A stretch of DNA of 64,000 bases from Candidatus Lachnoclostridium avicola (GCA_019114465.1 DXFM01000047.1:39292-103291); one strand, 5' to 3'; positions 1 to 8,621 are shown, numbered from the stretch's first letter. Notes: generated by a model not told the origin, from the sequence alone. Numbers and translations: made by a program.

Positions 1-161
1 CTTATTTCCCCGGGAAATTCGACGAGGACGGCAGGAGGGGAAAGGTAAAGGTGGCGGAGCCGTTTATTTACTGTTCCCTTCAGGTGCTGAAGAAAGACTG
101 CGAAAACCGCAGTCCGGCATTTTACCTTTTTAAACGGAAAAGCCCGGTATTTTATCAATAG
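1..161 (+). CDS. C-terminal end of an unidentified protein (5' truncated by window)
   Basis: An open frame enters from the window edge (codons start at base 3) and ends at TAG 159-161, giving 52 residues rich in Lys, Arg and aromatic residues and ending SPVFYQ. It stops 14 bases before the next gene, whose SD (aaaggaga) lies in the gap, so the two are probably co-transcribed. Amadori-sugar operons usually carry transport genes here, but the fragment is too short to assign a family. The other two frames close early or look less protein-like. Confidence 0.45.
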   Translation, partial: YFPGKFDEDGRRGKVKVAEPFIYCSLQVLKKDCENRSPAFYLFKRKSPVFYQ

Positions 162-175
162 AAAAGGAGAGCATC

Positions 176-1147
176 ATGGAAGTAAAAGAGATTATTGCGG
201 AAATTAAAGAGAAAATGGCGGCCAGAGGCGGCCTGAAACACGTGTACTTTGTGGGGTGCGGAGGATCCAAGGCGGCGATTTTCCCAGGTCTGTATCTGCT
301 GCAGAGCGAAGCAAAAAATTTCAGCGCAACCACTTATACCAGCAATGAATTTGTTCATGCCACACCGGCTCAGCTGGATGAGCGGTGCCTGGCGGTGATC
401 TGCTCTCTGAAAGCCACTCCGGAGACGGTAAAGGCGGTGGAGACAGCCAACGCCGCGGGAGCCATCACCATTGCCATGACGGGATCCATGGAAACGGGAA
501 TGGCGAAGGTAGGCCAGTATGTGGTGACTTATTCCAACGGGGAGGATCAGGTGTACAGCAACTCCAACCAGGCCAACGCCCTGAGGATTGGATTTGAGCT
601 TCTCCATCAGCTGGAGGGCTGGGACAAATATGAGCTGGCCATGGAGGCCTATTCCCACATTGACGAGATCGTGGCGGAGGGCAAGGAAAACTGTCTTCCG
701 GCGGCGAGAGAGTGGGCTCAGAAGGTGAAGGATGAGCCGGTATTTTTCGTACTGGCGTCCGGCCCCAGTTTCGGGGTGGCCTACTCCATGTGCAGCTGCC
801 ATTTTATGGAAATGCAGTGGAAATACGCCATCTGCATGCACTCGGGAGAATATTTCCACGGACCTTTCGAGGTGACGGACAAAAAGCTTCCCATGGTTTT
901 GATCATGAGTGAGGGACGGACGAGGGCTCTGGATGAGCGCTGCCTGAAATTCTTAAAAACCTACGGGGAAAACTACATCATCATCGACTTTAAGGAATTA
1001 AACAAGGGCAGAATTCCGGAGGAAGTGGCGGAATTCTTCAACCCGGTGGTTCTGATCCCCATTGAGCGGTTCTACGTGTCCCAGCTGGCGGAAGCGACGG
1101 GACATTCCATGGACGAGCGCAGATATATGTGGAAGGTGGAGTACTGA
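176..1147 (+). CDS. frlB: SIS-domain sugar isomerase, FrlB-like fructosamine-6-phosphate deglycase
   Basis: A 323-residue cytosolic protein with two SIS phosphosugar-binding folds. The first opens with VYFVGCGGSKAA (about residues 24-35) and the second contains the GEYFHGPFE block (about 223-231) typical of FrlB/AgaS-type isomerases. The C-terminus, DERRY followed by VEY, closely resembles that of E. coli FrlB. FrlB cleaves fructoselysine-6-phosphate to glucose-6-phosphate and lysine. The GntR regulator and the PfkB kinase downstream complete the frl set, which supports this family assignment. The exact Amadori substrate (fructoselysine, glucoselysine or another fructosamine) cannot be read from sequence. 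The start is ATG 176, preceded by aaaggaga. Confidence 0.8.
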   Translation: MEVKEIIAEIKEKMAARGGLKHVYFVGCGGSKAAIFPGLYLLQSEAKNFSATTYTSNEFVHATPAQLDERCLAVICSLKATPETVKAVETANAAGAITIAMTGSMETGMAKVGQYVVTYSNGEDQVYSNSNQANALRIGFELLHQLEGWDKYELAMEAYSHIDEIVAEGKENCLPAAREWAQKVKDEPVFFVLASGPSFGVAYSMCSCHFMEMQWKYAICMHSGEYFHGPFEVTDKKLPMVLIMSEGRTRALDERCLKFLKTYGENYIIIDFKELNKGRIPEEVAEFFNPVVLIPIERFYVSQLAEATGHSMDERRYMWKVEY

Positions 1148-1184
1148 TCCATCCCCAGGGAACAGCGGCGGATACGGTTTTCCC

Positions 1185-1213
1185 TTGATATTTGAACGTG
1201 TCTGTATTAAAAT
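1185..1213 (+). promoter_or_regulatory. Sigma-A type promoter of the GntR regulator gene
   Basis: TTGATA (1185-1190), 17-bp spacer, TAAAAT (1208-1213). It lies between the frlB stop and the regulator start at 1254, so the regulator can be transcribed independently of frlB. Confidence 0.75.
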
Positions 1214-1253
1214 AGGAATATGTATGAATATTGCTGTTGGTTGGAGAGTAGAC

Positions 1254-1994
1254 ATGGGGAATAGAAAGCTGAACCAGGATGAAATGACGCCGCTATATGT
1301 CCAGCTGATGTCGGAGATTGAAAAAGATATTAATTCAGGAATCTACAAACCGGGAGACCGGATCATGACAGAGTCTGAGCTGGCGAAGACCTACGGGGTC
1401 AGTCTGATCACTGTGAGGAAGGCCATGGGCTCCCTCATGGAGAAGGGACTTGTGGTGCGGAAGCAGGGAAAAGGGACTTTTGTGACAAAGCCCAAGTTTT
1501 CCAGAAATATGAAGAAGCTGCAGAGCTTCAGTGAGATGTGCGTCCAGATGGGGGTGACTCCCGGGGCGAGGATGCTGGAAAACCGTCTGGTGAAGGCCGA
1601 CGTCAAGACGGCCCGGTGCCTGGGCGTGGATCCGGGAAGCGATGTGATTTACATATCCCGCCTCCGGTTTGCAGATCAGGAGCCGGTCCAGATAGAGAAG
1701 AATTTTTTCCCGTTAAAATACGCTTTTCTGCTGGAGGCGAAGTTTGACGACAATTCCCTCTTTGATTTTCTCAGGGAAAAAGCGGGAGTGCGGGTGGCCA
1801 GCTCTGAAAAGGTCATTGAACTGTGCCGCGCCACTGCGGATGAAGCGGATCTTCTGGGAATCAAAAAGGGAGATTACCTTCTGTTTGTCAGGAGCACCGC
1901 CTTTGACGATCATGGAGATCCCCTCTATGCGGGAACCCAGATCATCAACGGGGACCGTTTTTCTCTGTATGTGTACGAGAGCATAGGAAACTGA
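1254..1994 (+). CDS. GntR-family (HutC/UTRA) transcriptional regulator of the Amadori module
   Basis: A 246-residue regulator. An N-terminal winged helix (about residues 10-75: PLYVQL, ESELAKTYGVS, GTFV) is followed by a UTRA ligand-binding domain (about 95-240) ending in a typical FSLYVYE block. The start at ATG 1254 is chosen because GGAGAG (1243-1248) lies 5 bases upstream and the protein then starts close to the HTH. A longer in-frame reading back into frlB lacks support. It has its own promoter and is followed by a terminator. It lies between frlB-like and frlD-like genes, as FrlR does, and probably responds to a phosphorylated Amadori sugar. That role is inferred. Confidence 0.85.
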   Translation: MGNRKLNQDEMTPLYVQLMSEIEKDINSGIYKPGDRIMTESELAKTYGVSLITVRKAMGSLMEKGLVVRKQGKGTFVTKPKFSRNMKKLQSFSEMCVQMGVTPGARMLENRLVKADVKTARCLGVDPGSDVIYISRLRFADQEPVQIEKNFFPLKYAFLLEAKFDDNSLFDFLREKAGVRVASSEKVIELCRATADEADLLGIKKGDYLLFVRSTAFDDHGDPLYAGTQIINGDRFSLYVYESIGN

Positions 1995-2027
1995 GAGGAA
2001 AAATCAATAAATACGGGAGACAGTAAA

Positions 2028-2062
2028 GGCTGTCCGTCTGAGAAGGCGGGCGGCCTTTTTTT
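2028..2062 (+). terminator. Rho-independent terminator after the GntR gene
   Basis: A 12-bp stem, GGCTGTCCGTCT (2028-2039) with AGGCGGGCGGCC (2044-2055), including G-U pairs, has a GAGA loop and is followed by seven T. Confidence 0.9.
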
Positions 2063-2113
2063 GGTGTTTTTATCAGAAGAAACCATGCCTATTCGGCGGC
2101 CGGGAAAATGCGA

Positions 2114-2142
2114 TTGACAAGGAAGAATGCTTAGAATAAGAT
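2114..2142 (+). promoter_or_regulatory. Strong sigma-A promoter of the frlD-like kinase
   Basis: Consensus TTGACA (2114-2119), 17-bp spacer, TAAGAT (2137-2142). It drives the kinase separately from the regulator, which is terminated just upstream. Confidence 0.85.
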
Positions 2143-2143
2143 A

Positions 2144-2157
2144 TATATTATAATATA
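2144..2157. promoter_or_regulatory. Candidate GntR operator: perfect 14-bp palindrome at the start point
   Basis: TATATTATAATATA is a perfect palindrome immediately downstream of the -10 box and spans the expected transcription start. A site here would block initiation. The upstream GntR protein is the obvious candidate ligand. The AT-only composition means it could also be chance. Confidence 0.45.
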
Positions 2158-2189
2158 ATGATATATAATCTATTTCAGAGGAGCGGCAA

Positions 2190-3053
2190 ATGAAGGTAAT
2201 AGGCATCGGAGATAATGTGTGTGACAAGTATGAGCATCTGAGCATGATGTTTCCCGGAGGACAGGCTCTGAATTTTTCTGTCTATGCAAAGATGCTGGGG
2301 GCGGAATCTTCCTATATGGGGGTATTCGGCGACGATCCGGTGGCGGAGCATGTGATCCGGACCCTGGATCAGCTGGGGGTGGAGCATGGAAGGTGCCGTC
2401 AGTATCACGGGGAGAACGGCTGCGCCAGGGTAACCCTGGAAAAGGGAGACCGGGTTTTTCTGGGGAGCAACCGGGGCGGCGTTGCCAGGGAGCATCCTCT
2501 GGAGCTGACAGAGGAGGACTTGGAGTACATAAAGGGATTTTCCCTGGTGCACACCAGCAACAACAGCTATTTTGAAAGACAGCTTCCACGGGTGTGGGCA
2601 ACGGGCGTTCCCATCTCCTTTGATTTTTCCGGCAGGTGGACGAACAAGGAGCTGGTAAGACAGGTGGCACCCTGCGCCTCCTGGGTGTTTTTATCCTGCG
2701 GATCCCTTCCGGAGGAGGAGGTCCGGGAGATCTGCCGCGAAATGAAGGGGGAAGGGTGCAGGAGAATTGTGGCTACCCGGGGAAGCCTGGGATCGGTGTA
2801 TTATGACGGAGAAGATCTGATTTTTCAGCCGCCGAAGCTGGTGGAGGCCGTGGATACTCTGGGGGCGGGGGATTCTTTTGCCACAGCGTTCCTGCTCTCC
2901 GTCACAGAGGCTGCGGGAGGAGATCTGGAGAAGCTGGAAGAGGACAGGGATGCCTTCCGGGCCCAGATTGTCCAGGCCATGGAAAAGGGAGCGGAATTTG
3001 CGGCGAAAACCTGCCTGGTGCAGGGAGCCTTCGGCCACGGAACGGCTTTCTGA
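2190..3053 (+). CDS. frlD: PfkB-family sugar kinase, FrlD-like fructoselysine 6-kinase
   Basis: A 287-residue ribokinase/PfkB kinase. It starts MKVIGIGDNVCDKY, much like E. coli FrlD. The substrate-site GG lies in MFPGGQALNFSVY (about 24-36). The C-terminal signature DTLGAGDSFATAFL (about 222-235) supplies the catalytic Asp and the anion hole. It would phosphorylate an Amadori compound at C6 of the sugar, giving the substrate of the SIS deglycase at 176-1147. It is about 25 residues longer than E. coli FrlD, mostly near the C-terminus. The start has an SD (gaggag) at about 2177. Confidence 0.78.
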   Translation: MKVIGIGDNVCDKYEHLSMMFPGGQALNFSVYAKMLGAESSYMGVFGDDPVAEHVIRTLDQLGVEHGRCRQYHGENGCARVTLEKGDRVFLGSNRGGVAREHPLELTEEDLEYIKGFSLVHTSNNSYFERQLPRVWATGVPISFDFSGRWTNKELVRQVAPCASWVFLSCGSLPEEEVREICREMKGEGCRRIVATRGSLGSVYYDGEDLIFQPPKLVEAVDTLGAGDSFATAFLLSVTEAAGGDLEKLEEDRDAFRAQIVQAMEKGAEFAAKTCLVQGAFGHGTAF

Positions 3054-3141
3054 CAGAGTGGCAGAAGGAGCGCTGGCGTTTTCTTCCGCGGTGCCTTTGG
3101 CGGATTCCCCCACTTTGTAAAATTTCTGTAAAACATTTGCT

Positions 3142-3170
3142 TTGACATTCCTTCTCTTTTCCTGTAAAAT
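3142..3170 (+). promoter_or_regulatory. Sigma-A promoter of the LTA-synthase-like gene
   Basis: TTGACA (3142-3147), 17-bp spacer, TAAAAT (3165-3170), placed 43 bases before the start codon at 3213. Confidence 0.85.
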
Positions 3171-3212
3171 AGTAAGCCGTTTGAAACTATTTACGGGAGA
3201 GAGATAAGTAAG

Positions 3213-5033
3213 ATGAAAAAAATACAGACATCCGGCTGGAGAAGGGCGTGTCTGTCTGCGGGAGGAACGGTTCTGTTTCTGGCGGCGGTGCCCTTTGCAG
3301 CTTTTTACATGATGCAGTTTCTGTTTGGGGGACTGCCCTGGGAGTATTCCCTTTCCGTTGCCCTGGGCAATGCCCTGTGCGTGGGAATGATTTACTATCC
3401 CCTCTGCGCTCTGACCGGCCGCCCGGTCCTTTCCGGCCTGACGGTAGAGATCCTGGCAGGCATCTGGGGAGCGGCCAATTATTATGTAGCTGAGTTTCGC
3501 GGAAATCCGGTGCTGCCCTGGGACTTTACTTCTCTGGGAACCGCGGCGGCGGTGTCGGGAACCTACCGGTTTGACATTACCTGGAGAATGGCACTGGTTC
3601 TGGCGGTGACCGTCCTGCTGGGGGTGGCTGTAATCATTGGCAGGAAGCGGGCGTGGTTTCGCCTGCGCATATGGGGCCGGGCAGCGGTGCTGGCCTGCGG
3701 GATTTTCTGCGTATACACAGTCTTTCGGACAGACCGGCTGAGCCGGCTGGGGGTTTCCGCTGATGTGTGGGATCAGGCGGGTGCCTATCTGGAGCGGGGA
3801 ATGGCGGGAGCTTTTGTGAGCAATCTGAAATTCCTGGATGTGGAGGTGCCGGAAAATTACTCTCCGGAGCGGGCCAGACAGCTTCTTGTGGAGGCGTCTG
3901 CCGCGGCGGACGGAGAAGAGGGCACCCGGCTGGCGGCAGCGGGAGATCCGGTTCCAGCGGCGGAGACCCATGTGGTGCAGCCCCACATTATCGCCATTAT
4001 GAATGAGTCCTGGGCAGACTTTGAAGAGTTTGGAAATCTGTCTCTGACGGACCGTGTGATGGAGTATATTCCCTCTCTGGACGCGGCCAAAGGCCACGCC
4101 TACACTTCTGTGTTCGGCGCGGGAACCAGCGCCAGCGAGTTTGAATTCCTCACAGGCAATACCATGGCGTTTCTGCCGCCGGGGAGCATTCCCTATCAGC
4201 AGTACATTCTGGAGCCGTCAGAATCCATGGCGTCTGTGCTGAAGGACAACGGATACACCTGTCTGGCCTTTCACCCGGGAGAGAGAAGTTCCTGGCAGAG
4301 AAACCAGGCCTATCCTCTGCTGGGATTTGATGAGTTTAAATGTGGGGAGGATATGAACGTGGAGGCGGCAGAGTCCCACGGATATATCAACGATCAGTCG
4401 GATTTTAATCAGCTGATCTGGGAGTTTGAAAATCGTGATCCTGGGGAGAAGCTGTTTCTGTTCAACGTCACCATACAGAGCCACGGCAGCTACACAGACC
4501 CGGACTATCCGGCAAAGCTTCAGCTGACGGATGAGCCGGGAGAATACCCCATGGCGGAACAGTATCTGACCCTGGTCAGGGAGACGGACCAGGCCTTTGA
4601 GAAGCTGATCCGATATTTTGAAAAGCAGGAGGAGCCGGTGCTCATCGTCATGTTCGGAGATCATCAGCCGTCGGTGGAACAGGAATTCCTGGATAAGGCC
4701 TACGGCGTGGAGCAGAAGGATATGACCATGGCCCAGTACATGGGAAAGTTCCGGGTGCCCTTTATGATCTGGAATAATTACGGCCTGGAGGTGGAGGCCC
4801 CGGAGATCACCAGCCTGAATTTCCTGGGACAGTACGTGCTGGACTGCGTCGGGATTGACGGCGGGGAGTACAGTGATTTCCTGCGGGAGTTCCAGCAGGA
4901 GATACCGGCCCTGACCTTTTCCGGATATTTTGACAGTGAGGGAAAGGCCCACAGCCATCTGGAGACCAATGAGCTGGATGAAGTGATTGGGGAATATGAG
5001 ACGGTTCAGTATTACCGGATGTTTGAGGAGTGA
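3213..5033 (+). CDS. LTA-synthase-like membrane sulfatase-fold phosphoglycerol transferase
   Basis: A 606-residue protein with about five N-terminal membrane segments (residues about 12-185) and an extracytoplasmic alkaline-phosphatase/sulfatase-fold domain (about 255-570). Family residues visible are the metal ligand Glu in IAIMNESWADFEEF, the probable nucleophile Thr in FGAGTSASEFEFLTGN, and the metal-binding Asp/His in FGDHQPSVE. Family members transfer phosphoglycerol from phosphatidylglycerol to a growing polymer or a glycolipid. The length fits LtaS (about 640), but polymer versus primase or decorating activity cannot be decided. The gene is monocistronic with its own promoter. Its stop overlaps the A-tract of the convergent terminator. 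Confidence 0.8.
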   Translation: MKKIQTSGWRRACLSAGGTVLFLAAVPFAAFYMMQFLFGGLPWEYSLSVALGNALCVGMIYYPLCALTGRPVLSGLTVEILAGIWGAANYYVAEFRGNPVLPWDFTSLGTAAAVSGTYRFDITWRMALVLAVTVLLGVAVIIGRKRAWFRLRIWGRAAVLACGIFCVYTVFRTDRLSRLGVSADVWDQAGAYLERGMAGAFVSNLKFLDVEVPENYSPERARQLLVEASAAADGEEGTRLAAAGDPVPAAETHVVQPHIIAIMNESWADFEEFGNLSLTDRVMEYIPSLDAAKGHAYTSVFGAGTSASEFEFLTGNTMAFLPPGSIPYQQYILEPSESMASVLKDNGYTCLAFHPGERSSWQRNQAYPLLGFDEFKCGEDMNVEAAESHGYINDQSDFNQLIWEFENRDPGEKLFLFNVTIQSHGSYTDPDYPAKLQLTDEPGEYPMAEQYLTLVRETDQAFEKLIRYFEKQEEPVLIVMFGDHQPSVEQEFLDKAYGVEQKDMTMAQYMGKFRVPFMIWNNYGLEVEAPEITSLNFLGQYVLDCVGIDGGEYSDFLREFQQEIPALTFSGYFDSEGKAHSHLETNELDEVIGEYETVQYYRMFEE

Positions 5034-5071
5034 AAAAAGGAGAGAAGACGGTCGGAAGGCGTCTTCTCTCC
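5033..5071 (-). terminator. Terminator of the proC transcript
   Basis: A perfect 12-bp stem, GGAGAGAAGACG (5039-5050) with CGTCTTCTCTCC (5060-5071). On the minus strand it is followed by a run of T, the complement of a5033-5038. It may also weakly stop transcription of the convergent sulfatase gene. Confidence 0.85.
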
Positions 5072-5089
5072 TGCGTTATCTGGAGATTT

Positions 5090-5881
5090 TTATTTGGATT
5101 CAATGGCGTCAATAGCATCGATCACCGCAGCCCGGAAGCCCTTTTCCTCCAGTACGGAGACACCCACAATGGTGGTTCCGCCGGGGGAGCAGACGGCGTC
5201 CTTCATGGCGCCGGGATGGGTTCCCGTCTGAAGCTGGAGTTTCCCGGTGCCTGCGATCATCTGGCTGGCAAGGCGGTAGGCCGCCGCCCGGGGAAGTCCG
5301 TGCTTCACAGCTCCGTCCGCCAGAGCCTCAATAAACATGCTGGCAAACGCGGGGCCGCAGCCGCTTAAGGTTCCGGCCACGGAGAGCTGGGAGGTCTCCA
5401 CCGGCTGGATCACAGCGATGGAGGAAAACAGCTCCTCAAATGCCTGGTAATCCTCCTCTGTCAGGGAGTGGCGGTTCTCACAGACGATAATTCCCTCCCC
5501 CACTGACACGGGAGTGTTGGGGATGGTGCAGATCAGCCGGCTGCCGGCGGGCATGATGGCCTCATACTTTGAGAAATTCCAGCCGGCCGCCACGGATACC
5601 ACAATTTTTTCCTTCAGGATATTCCAGATGGGGGCGGTGACTTCCTCGATCAGATAAGGCTTTACAGCCAGCACCACCAGGTCAGCCTCCCGTGCTACAT
5701 CCTCGGCGGTGGGAAGGGGACGGAAGCCCTTCGCCTCCGTGTTTGCCTTCAGCTTTTCCCAGTGTTTTGCGCAGGCGCAGATCTGATCCGGCCTGACCGC
5801 GTCAGCTCCGATCAGCCCTTCTGCCATGGCCTGAGCCATATTTCCAAACCCGATAAATCCAATGTTCCGTACCGTACTCAT
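5090..5881 (-). CDS. proC: Pyrroline-5-carboxylate reductase
   Basis: A 263-residue enzyme for the last step of proline synthesis, NAD(P)H reduction of pyrroline-5-carboxylate. The Rossmann motif GFIGFGNMAQAMAEGL is near the N-terminus. The C-terminal dimer/substrate signature includes SGCGPAFASMFIEALADGAVKHG and SPGGTTIVGVSVLEEKGFRAAV, with family-typical spacing and length. The SD is AGGAGG before ATG 5881. It lies 15 bases downstream of the YbaK-like gene on the same strand, so both share the promoter at about 6443-6471. The pairing is notable because YbaK-type enzymes act on mischarged tRNA(Pro). Confidence 0.93.
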   Translation of the reverse strand: MSTVRNIGFIGFGNMAQAMAEGLIGADAVRPDQICACAKHWEKLKANTEAKGFRPLPTAEDVAREADLVVLAVKPYLIEEVTAPIWNILKEKIVVSVAAGWNFSKYEAIMPAGSRLICTIPNTPVSVGEGIIVCENRHSLTEEDYQAFEELFSSIAVIQPVETSQLSVAGTLSGCGPAFASMFIEALADGAVKHGLPRAAAYRLASQMIAGTGKLQLQTGTHPGAMKDAVCSPGGTTIVGVSVLEEKGFRAAVIDAIDAIESK

Positions 5882-5896
5882 GCCAGTCAGCCTCCT

Positions 5897-6370
5897 TTAC
5901 ATTGCTTTGCACACGTCCACCCACTGCTTTGCGTGGGAATACTCAGCCAGCTCCTCACAGGTCAGCTCAATGGCTGAATTGGAGCTTCCCGCTGCGGGGA
6001 ACACCGTCTCAAACCGCTTCATGGAATCATCCAGATAGACGTCCACATGGTCCGGGTTGGCGAAAGGACAGACTCCGCCGATGGCGTGCCCTGTCAGGCG
6101 CTCCACGTCCTCCCCGGAGAGCATCTTCGCTTTATAGCCGAAGAAATGTTTAAATTTGCTGTTGTCAATCTTCATATCTCCGGCTGTGATCACCAGAAGA
6201 CAGCCGTCACTGTCTTTCTCATAAAAGGAAAGGGTCTTGGCGATTCTGGCCGGCTCCGTTCCCACGGCCTTGGCTGCCAGCTCCACCGTGGCGCTGGAAA
6301 CCGGAAATTCCAAAATGTCCCCTTCCCGTCCATACTGACGGAAATACTCACGTACCTTTTCAATTGCCAT
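5897..6370 (-). CDS. YbaK/ProX-type aminoacyl-tRNA deacylase
   Basis: A 157-residue single-domain YbaK/EbsC-fold protein. Lys46 is not obvious, but the conserved GDMKIDNSKFKHFFG and TGHAIGGVCPFA blocks are present. Families in this fold hydrolyse mischarged aminoacyl-tRNAs, such as Cys- or Ala-tRNA(Pro), in trans. Substrate specificity cannot be read here. It is the first gene of a two-gene transcript with proC. Its promoter overlaps, in opposite orientation, that of topB. Confidence 0.8.
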   Translation of the reverse strand: MAIEKVREYFRQYGREGDILEFPVSSATVELAAKAVGTEPARIAKTLSFYEKDSDGCLLVITAGDMKIDNSKFKHFFGYKAKMLSGEDVERLTGHAIGGVCPFANPDHVDVYLDDSMKRFETVFPAAGSSNSAIELTCEELAEYSHAKQWVDVCKAM

Positions 6371-6442
6371 AATCTCTGCCTCTTCTCTGAAAAAATGTCA
6401 ACTGCCCGCTCGGACAGCCCTGGCCAAAAACCATTGCTCATA

Positions 6443-6471
6443 ATTGTATCATTGATATTGGGAAATGTAAA
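6443..6471 (-). promoter_or_regulatory. Promoter of the ybaK-like/proC operon (minus strand)
   Basis: Reading the minus strand, TTTACA (complement of 6466-6471), 17-bp spacer, TACAAT (complement of 6443-6448). It physically overlaps the divergent plus-strand promoter at 6452-6480. Confidence 0.75.
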
Positions 6472-6480
6472 TGGTATAAT
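6452..6480 (+). promoter_or_regulatory. Promoter of topB
   Basis: TTGATA (6452-6457), 17-bp spacer, TATAAT (6475-6480), with TG one base upstream of the -10 (extended -10). The leader holds a small CCGC/GCGG hairpin at 6496-6508. Confidence 0.85.
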
Positions 6481-6548
6481 CTCCACGTGACCAAACCGCG
6501 CAAAGCGGAGGTGAGACCCACCAACTCAAGAAAAGAACGAGGAAGCGA

Positions 6549-8561
6549 ATGTCAAAATCATTATATATAGCAGAAAAACCAAGTGTGGCCCAGCAGTTTG
6601 CCGCTGCCTTAAAAGTTTCCGGCCGGCGGGCTGACGGCTACATCGAATCGGACGACGCCATCATCACCTGGTGCGTCGGCCACCTGATCACCATGAGTTA
6701 TCCGGAGGCGTACGATCCGGCTCTGAAGCGGTGGAGTCTCTCCACCCTGCCTTTTCTCCCGAAAACTTTCAAATATGAGGTGATCGGCTCTGTTTCCAAA
6801 CAATTCCGCATTGTCAGCGGCTTATTAAACCGGCCGGATGTGGACACCATATACATATGCACCGACTCCGGGCGGGAGGGAGAGTACATTTACCGCCTGG
6901 TGGACCAGATGGCAGGGGTCCATGGAAAGACGAGAAAGCGGGTATGGATCGATTCCCAGACGGAGGAGGAGATTCTCCGGGGAATCCGGGAGGCGAAGGA
7001 CTGGTCGGAATACGATAACCTGGCGGCCTCCGCCTATCTCAGGGCAAAGGAAGATTACCTGATGGGAATCAATTTCTCCCGTCTTCTCACTTTAAAATAC
7101 GGACCGTCCATCTCCCAGTATCTCCGCACGGACCGGACGGTGCTCTCTGTGGGCCGGGTGATGACCTGCGTTCTGGGCATGGTGGTGCGCCGGGAGCGGG
7201 AGATCCGGGAATTTGTAAAGACTCCATTTTACCGGGTGCTGGGCACCTTCGGGGATGAAACCTTCCGGCTGGAGGGAGAATGGCGGGCAGTTTCCGGCTC
7301 CCGGTATTACCAGTCCCCCCATCTCTACAAGGAGAACGGATTCAAGGAGAAAAAATATGCCCAGGAGCTGATCGGCCGCCTGTCAGCGGTCCGCCCGGCG
7401 GAGGGAACTCTGACAAAGCTGGAAAAGAAGAGGGAGGTGAAAAATCCGCCCCTTCTCTACAATCTGGCGGAGCTGCAGAACGACTGTTCCAAAATGTTTA
7501 AGATCAGCCCCGACGAGACCCTGAAAATTGTCCAGGAGCTCTATGAGAAAAAGCTGGTCACCTATCCCAGAACGGACGCCAGAGTGCTTTCCACGGCGGT
7601 GGCAAAGGAGATTCAGAAAAATCTCAGCGGTTTAAAATCTGTGGGAGAGCTGGGAACATATGCCGGGGAGATTCTGGAAAAGGGAGCTTACCAGGGCCTG
7701 GCAAAAACCAGATATGTCAATGACAAGCAGATTACAGACCACTATGCCATCATTCCCACCGGCCAGGGCCTGGGGGCCCTGCGCAGTCTGAAGGGACTGT
7801 CCGCATCCGTTTATCAGGTGATCGTCCGCCGTTTCTTAAGTATATTTTATCCTCCGGCGGTGTACCAGAAATTCAGCCTGGAGATCCAGATGAAAGAGGG
7901 AGAGCACGGGGAGACCTTTTTCGCCAGCTACCGGGTGCTGGTGGATGAGGGATATTTGAAAGTGGCGGCGGTGCCCGGCAGAAAAAAGAAGGACGGGCAG
8001 GATAAGGACGATGAGACGGTGCAGGCCAGCGATCCCGCGTTTCTGGAGAGGCTTCATTCCCTGAAGAAGGGGGCAGTGCTGCCGTTAAAGGGACTGGCCA
8101 TCAAAGAGGGGGAGACCTCCCCGCCGAAGCGCTACACATCAGGTTCCATGATTCTGGCCATGGAAAACGCGGGTCAGCTCATCGAAGATGAGGAGCTGCG
8201 GGCCCAGATCAAGGGAAGCGGCATCGGAACCAGCGCCACCAGGGCTGAGATCCTGAAAAAGCTGGTCAATATCAAATATCTGGCGCTGAACGGAAAAACC
8301 CAGGTGATCACCCCCACGCTTCTGGGGGAGATGGTGTTTGACACGGTGAACGCCTCCATCCGCCAGCTTTTAAATCCGGAACTGACGGCCAGCTGGGAGA
8401 AAGGGCTGACCTATGTGGCGGAGGGAACCATCACTTCCGATGAATATATGGAAAAATTAGAAAAATTTGTAGCCGGAAGGACCTATTATGTGTTAAAATT
8501 GAGAAATCAGTATGATCTGCGCACGGCGTTTGACGCCGCCGCTGTCAATTATAAAAAGTAA
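6549..8561 (+). CDS. topB: DNA topoisomerase III (type IA)
   Basis: A 670-residue type IA topoisomerase. The TOPRIM domain starts at LYIAEKPSVAQQ and has the DSGREGE acidic motif at about 106-112. The catalytic tyrosine is about Tyr339 in LVTYPRTDARVLS. Later core motifs include GIGTSATRAEILKKL. No C-terminal zinc fingers follow the core, as expected for TopB rather than TopA. It relaxes negatively supercoiled DNA and decatenates through a single-strand 5'-phosphotyrosine intermediate. The context is chromosomal (own promoter, housekeeping neighbours), not the conjugative-element type. The gene is preceded by a weak SD (aacgagg). Confidence 0.92.
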   Translation: MSKSLYIAEKPSVAQQFAAALKVSGRRADGYIESDDAIITWCVGHLITMSYPEAYDPALKRWSLSTLPFLPKTFKYEVIGSVSKQFRIVSGLLNRPDVDTIYICTDSGREGEYIYRLVDQMAGVHGKTRKRVWIDSQTEEEILRGIREAKDWSEYDNLAASAYLRAKEDYLMGINFSRLLTLKYGPSISQYLRTDRTVLSVGRVMTCVLGMVVRREREIREFVKTPFYRVLGTFGDETFRLEGEWRAVSGSRYYQSPHLYKENGFKEKKYAQELIGRLSAVRPAEGTLTKLEKKREVKNPPLLYNLAELQNDCSKMFKISPDETLKIVQELYEKKLVTYPRTDARVLSTAVAKEIQKNLSGLKSVGELGTYAGEILEKGAYQGLAKTRYVNDKQITDHYAIIPTGQGLGALRSLKGLSASVYQVIVRRFLSIFYPPAVYQKFSLEIQMKEGEHGETFFASYRVLVDEGYLKVAAVPGRKKKDGQDKDDETVQASDPAFLERLHSLKKGAVLPLKGLAIKEGETSPPKRYTSGSMILAMENAGQLIEDEELRAQIKGSGIGTSATRAEILKKLVNIKYLALNGKTQVITPTLLGEMVFDTVNASIRQLLNPELTASWEKGLTYVAEGTITSDEYMEKLEKFVAGRTYYVLKLRNQYDLRTAFDAAAVNYKK

Positions 8562-8621
8562 TGGGGGACGCTCAGGCAGCCAAAAGCTGCCGCCGGATCC
8601 CGGGAAGTAAGGAGAGAAATC

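Noticed and set aside
2691..4097. 468-codon minus-strand frame spanning frlD and the sulfatase gene
   Set aside because: It crosses two real genes and a consensus plus-strand promoter, and resembles no family.
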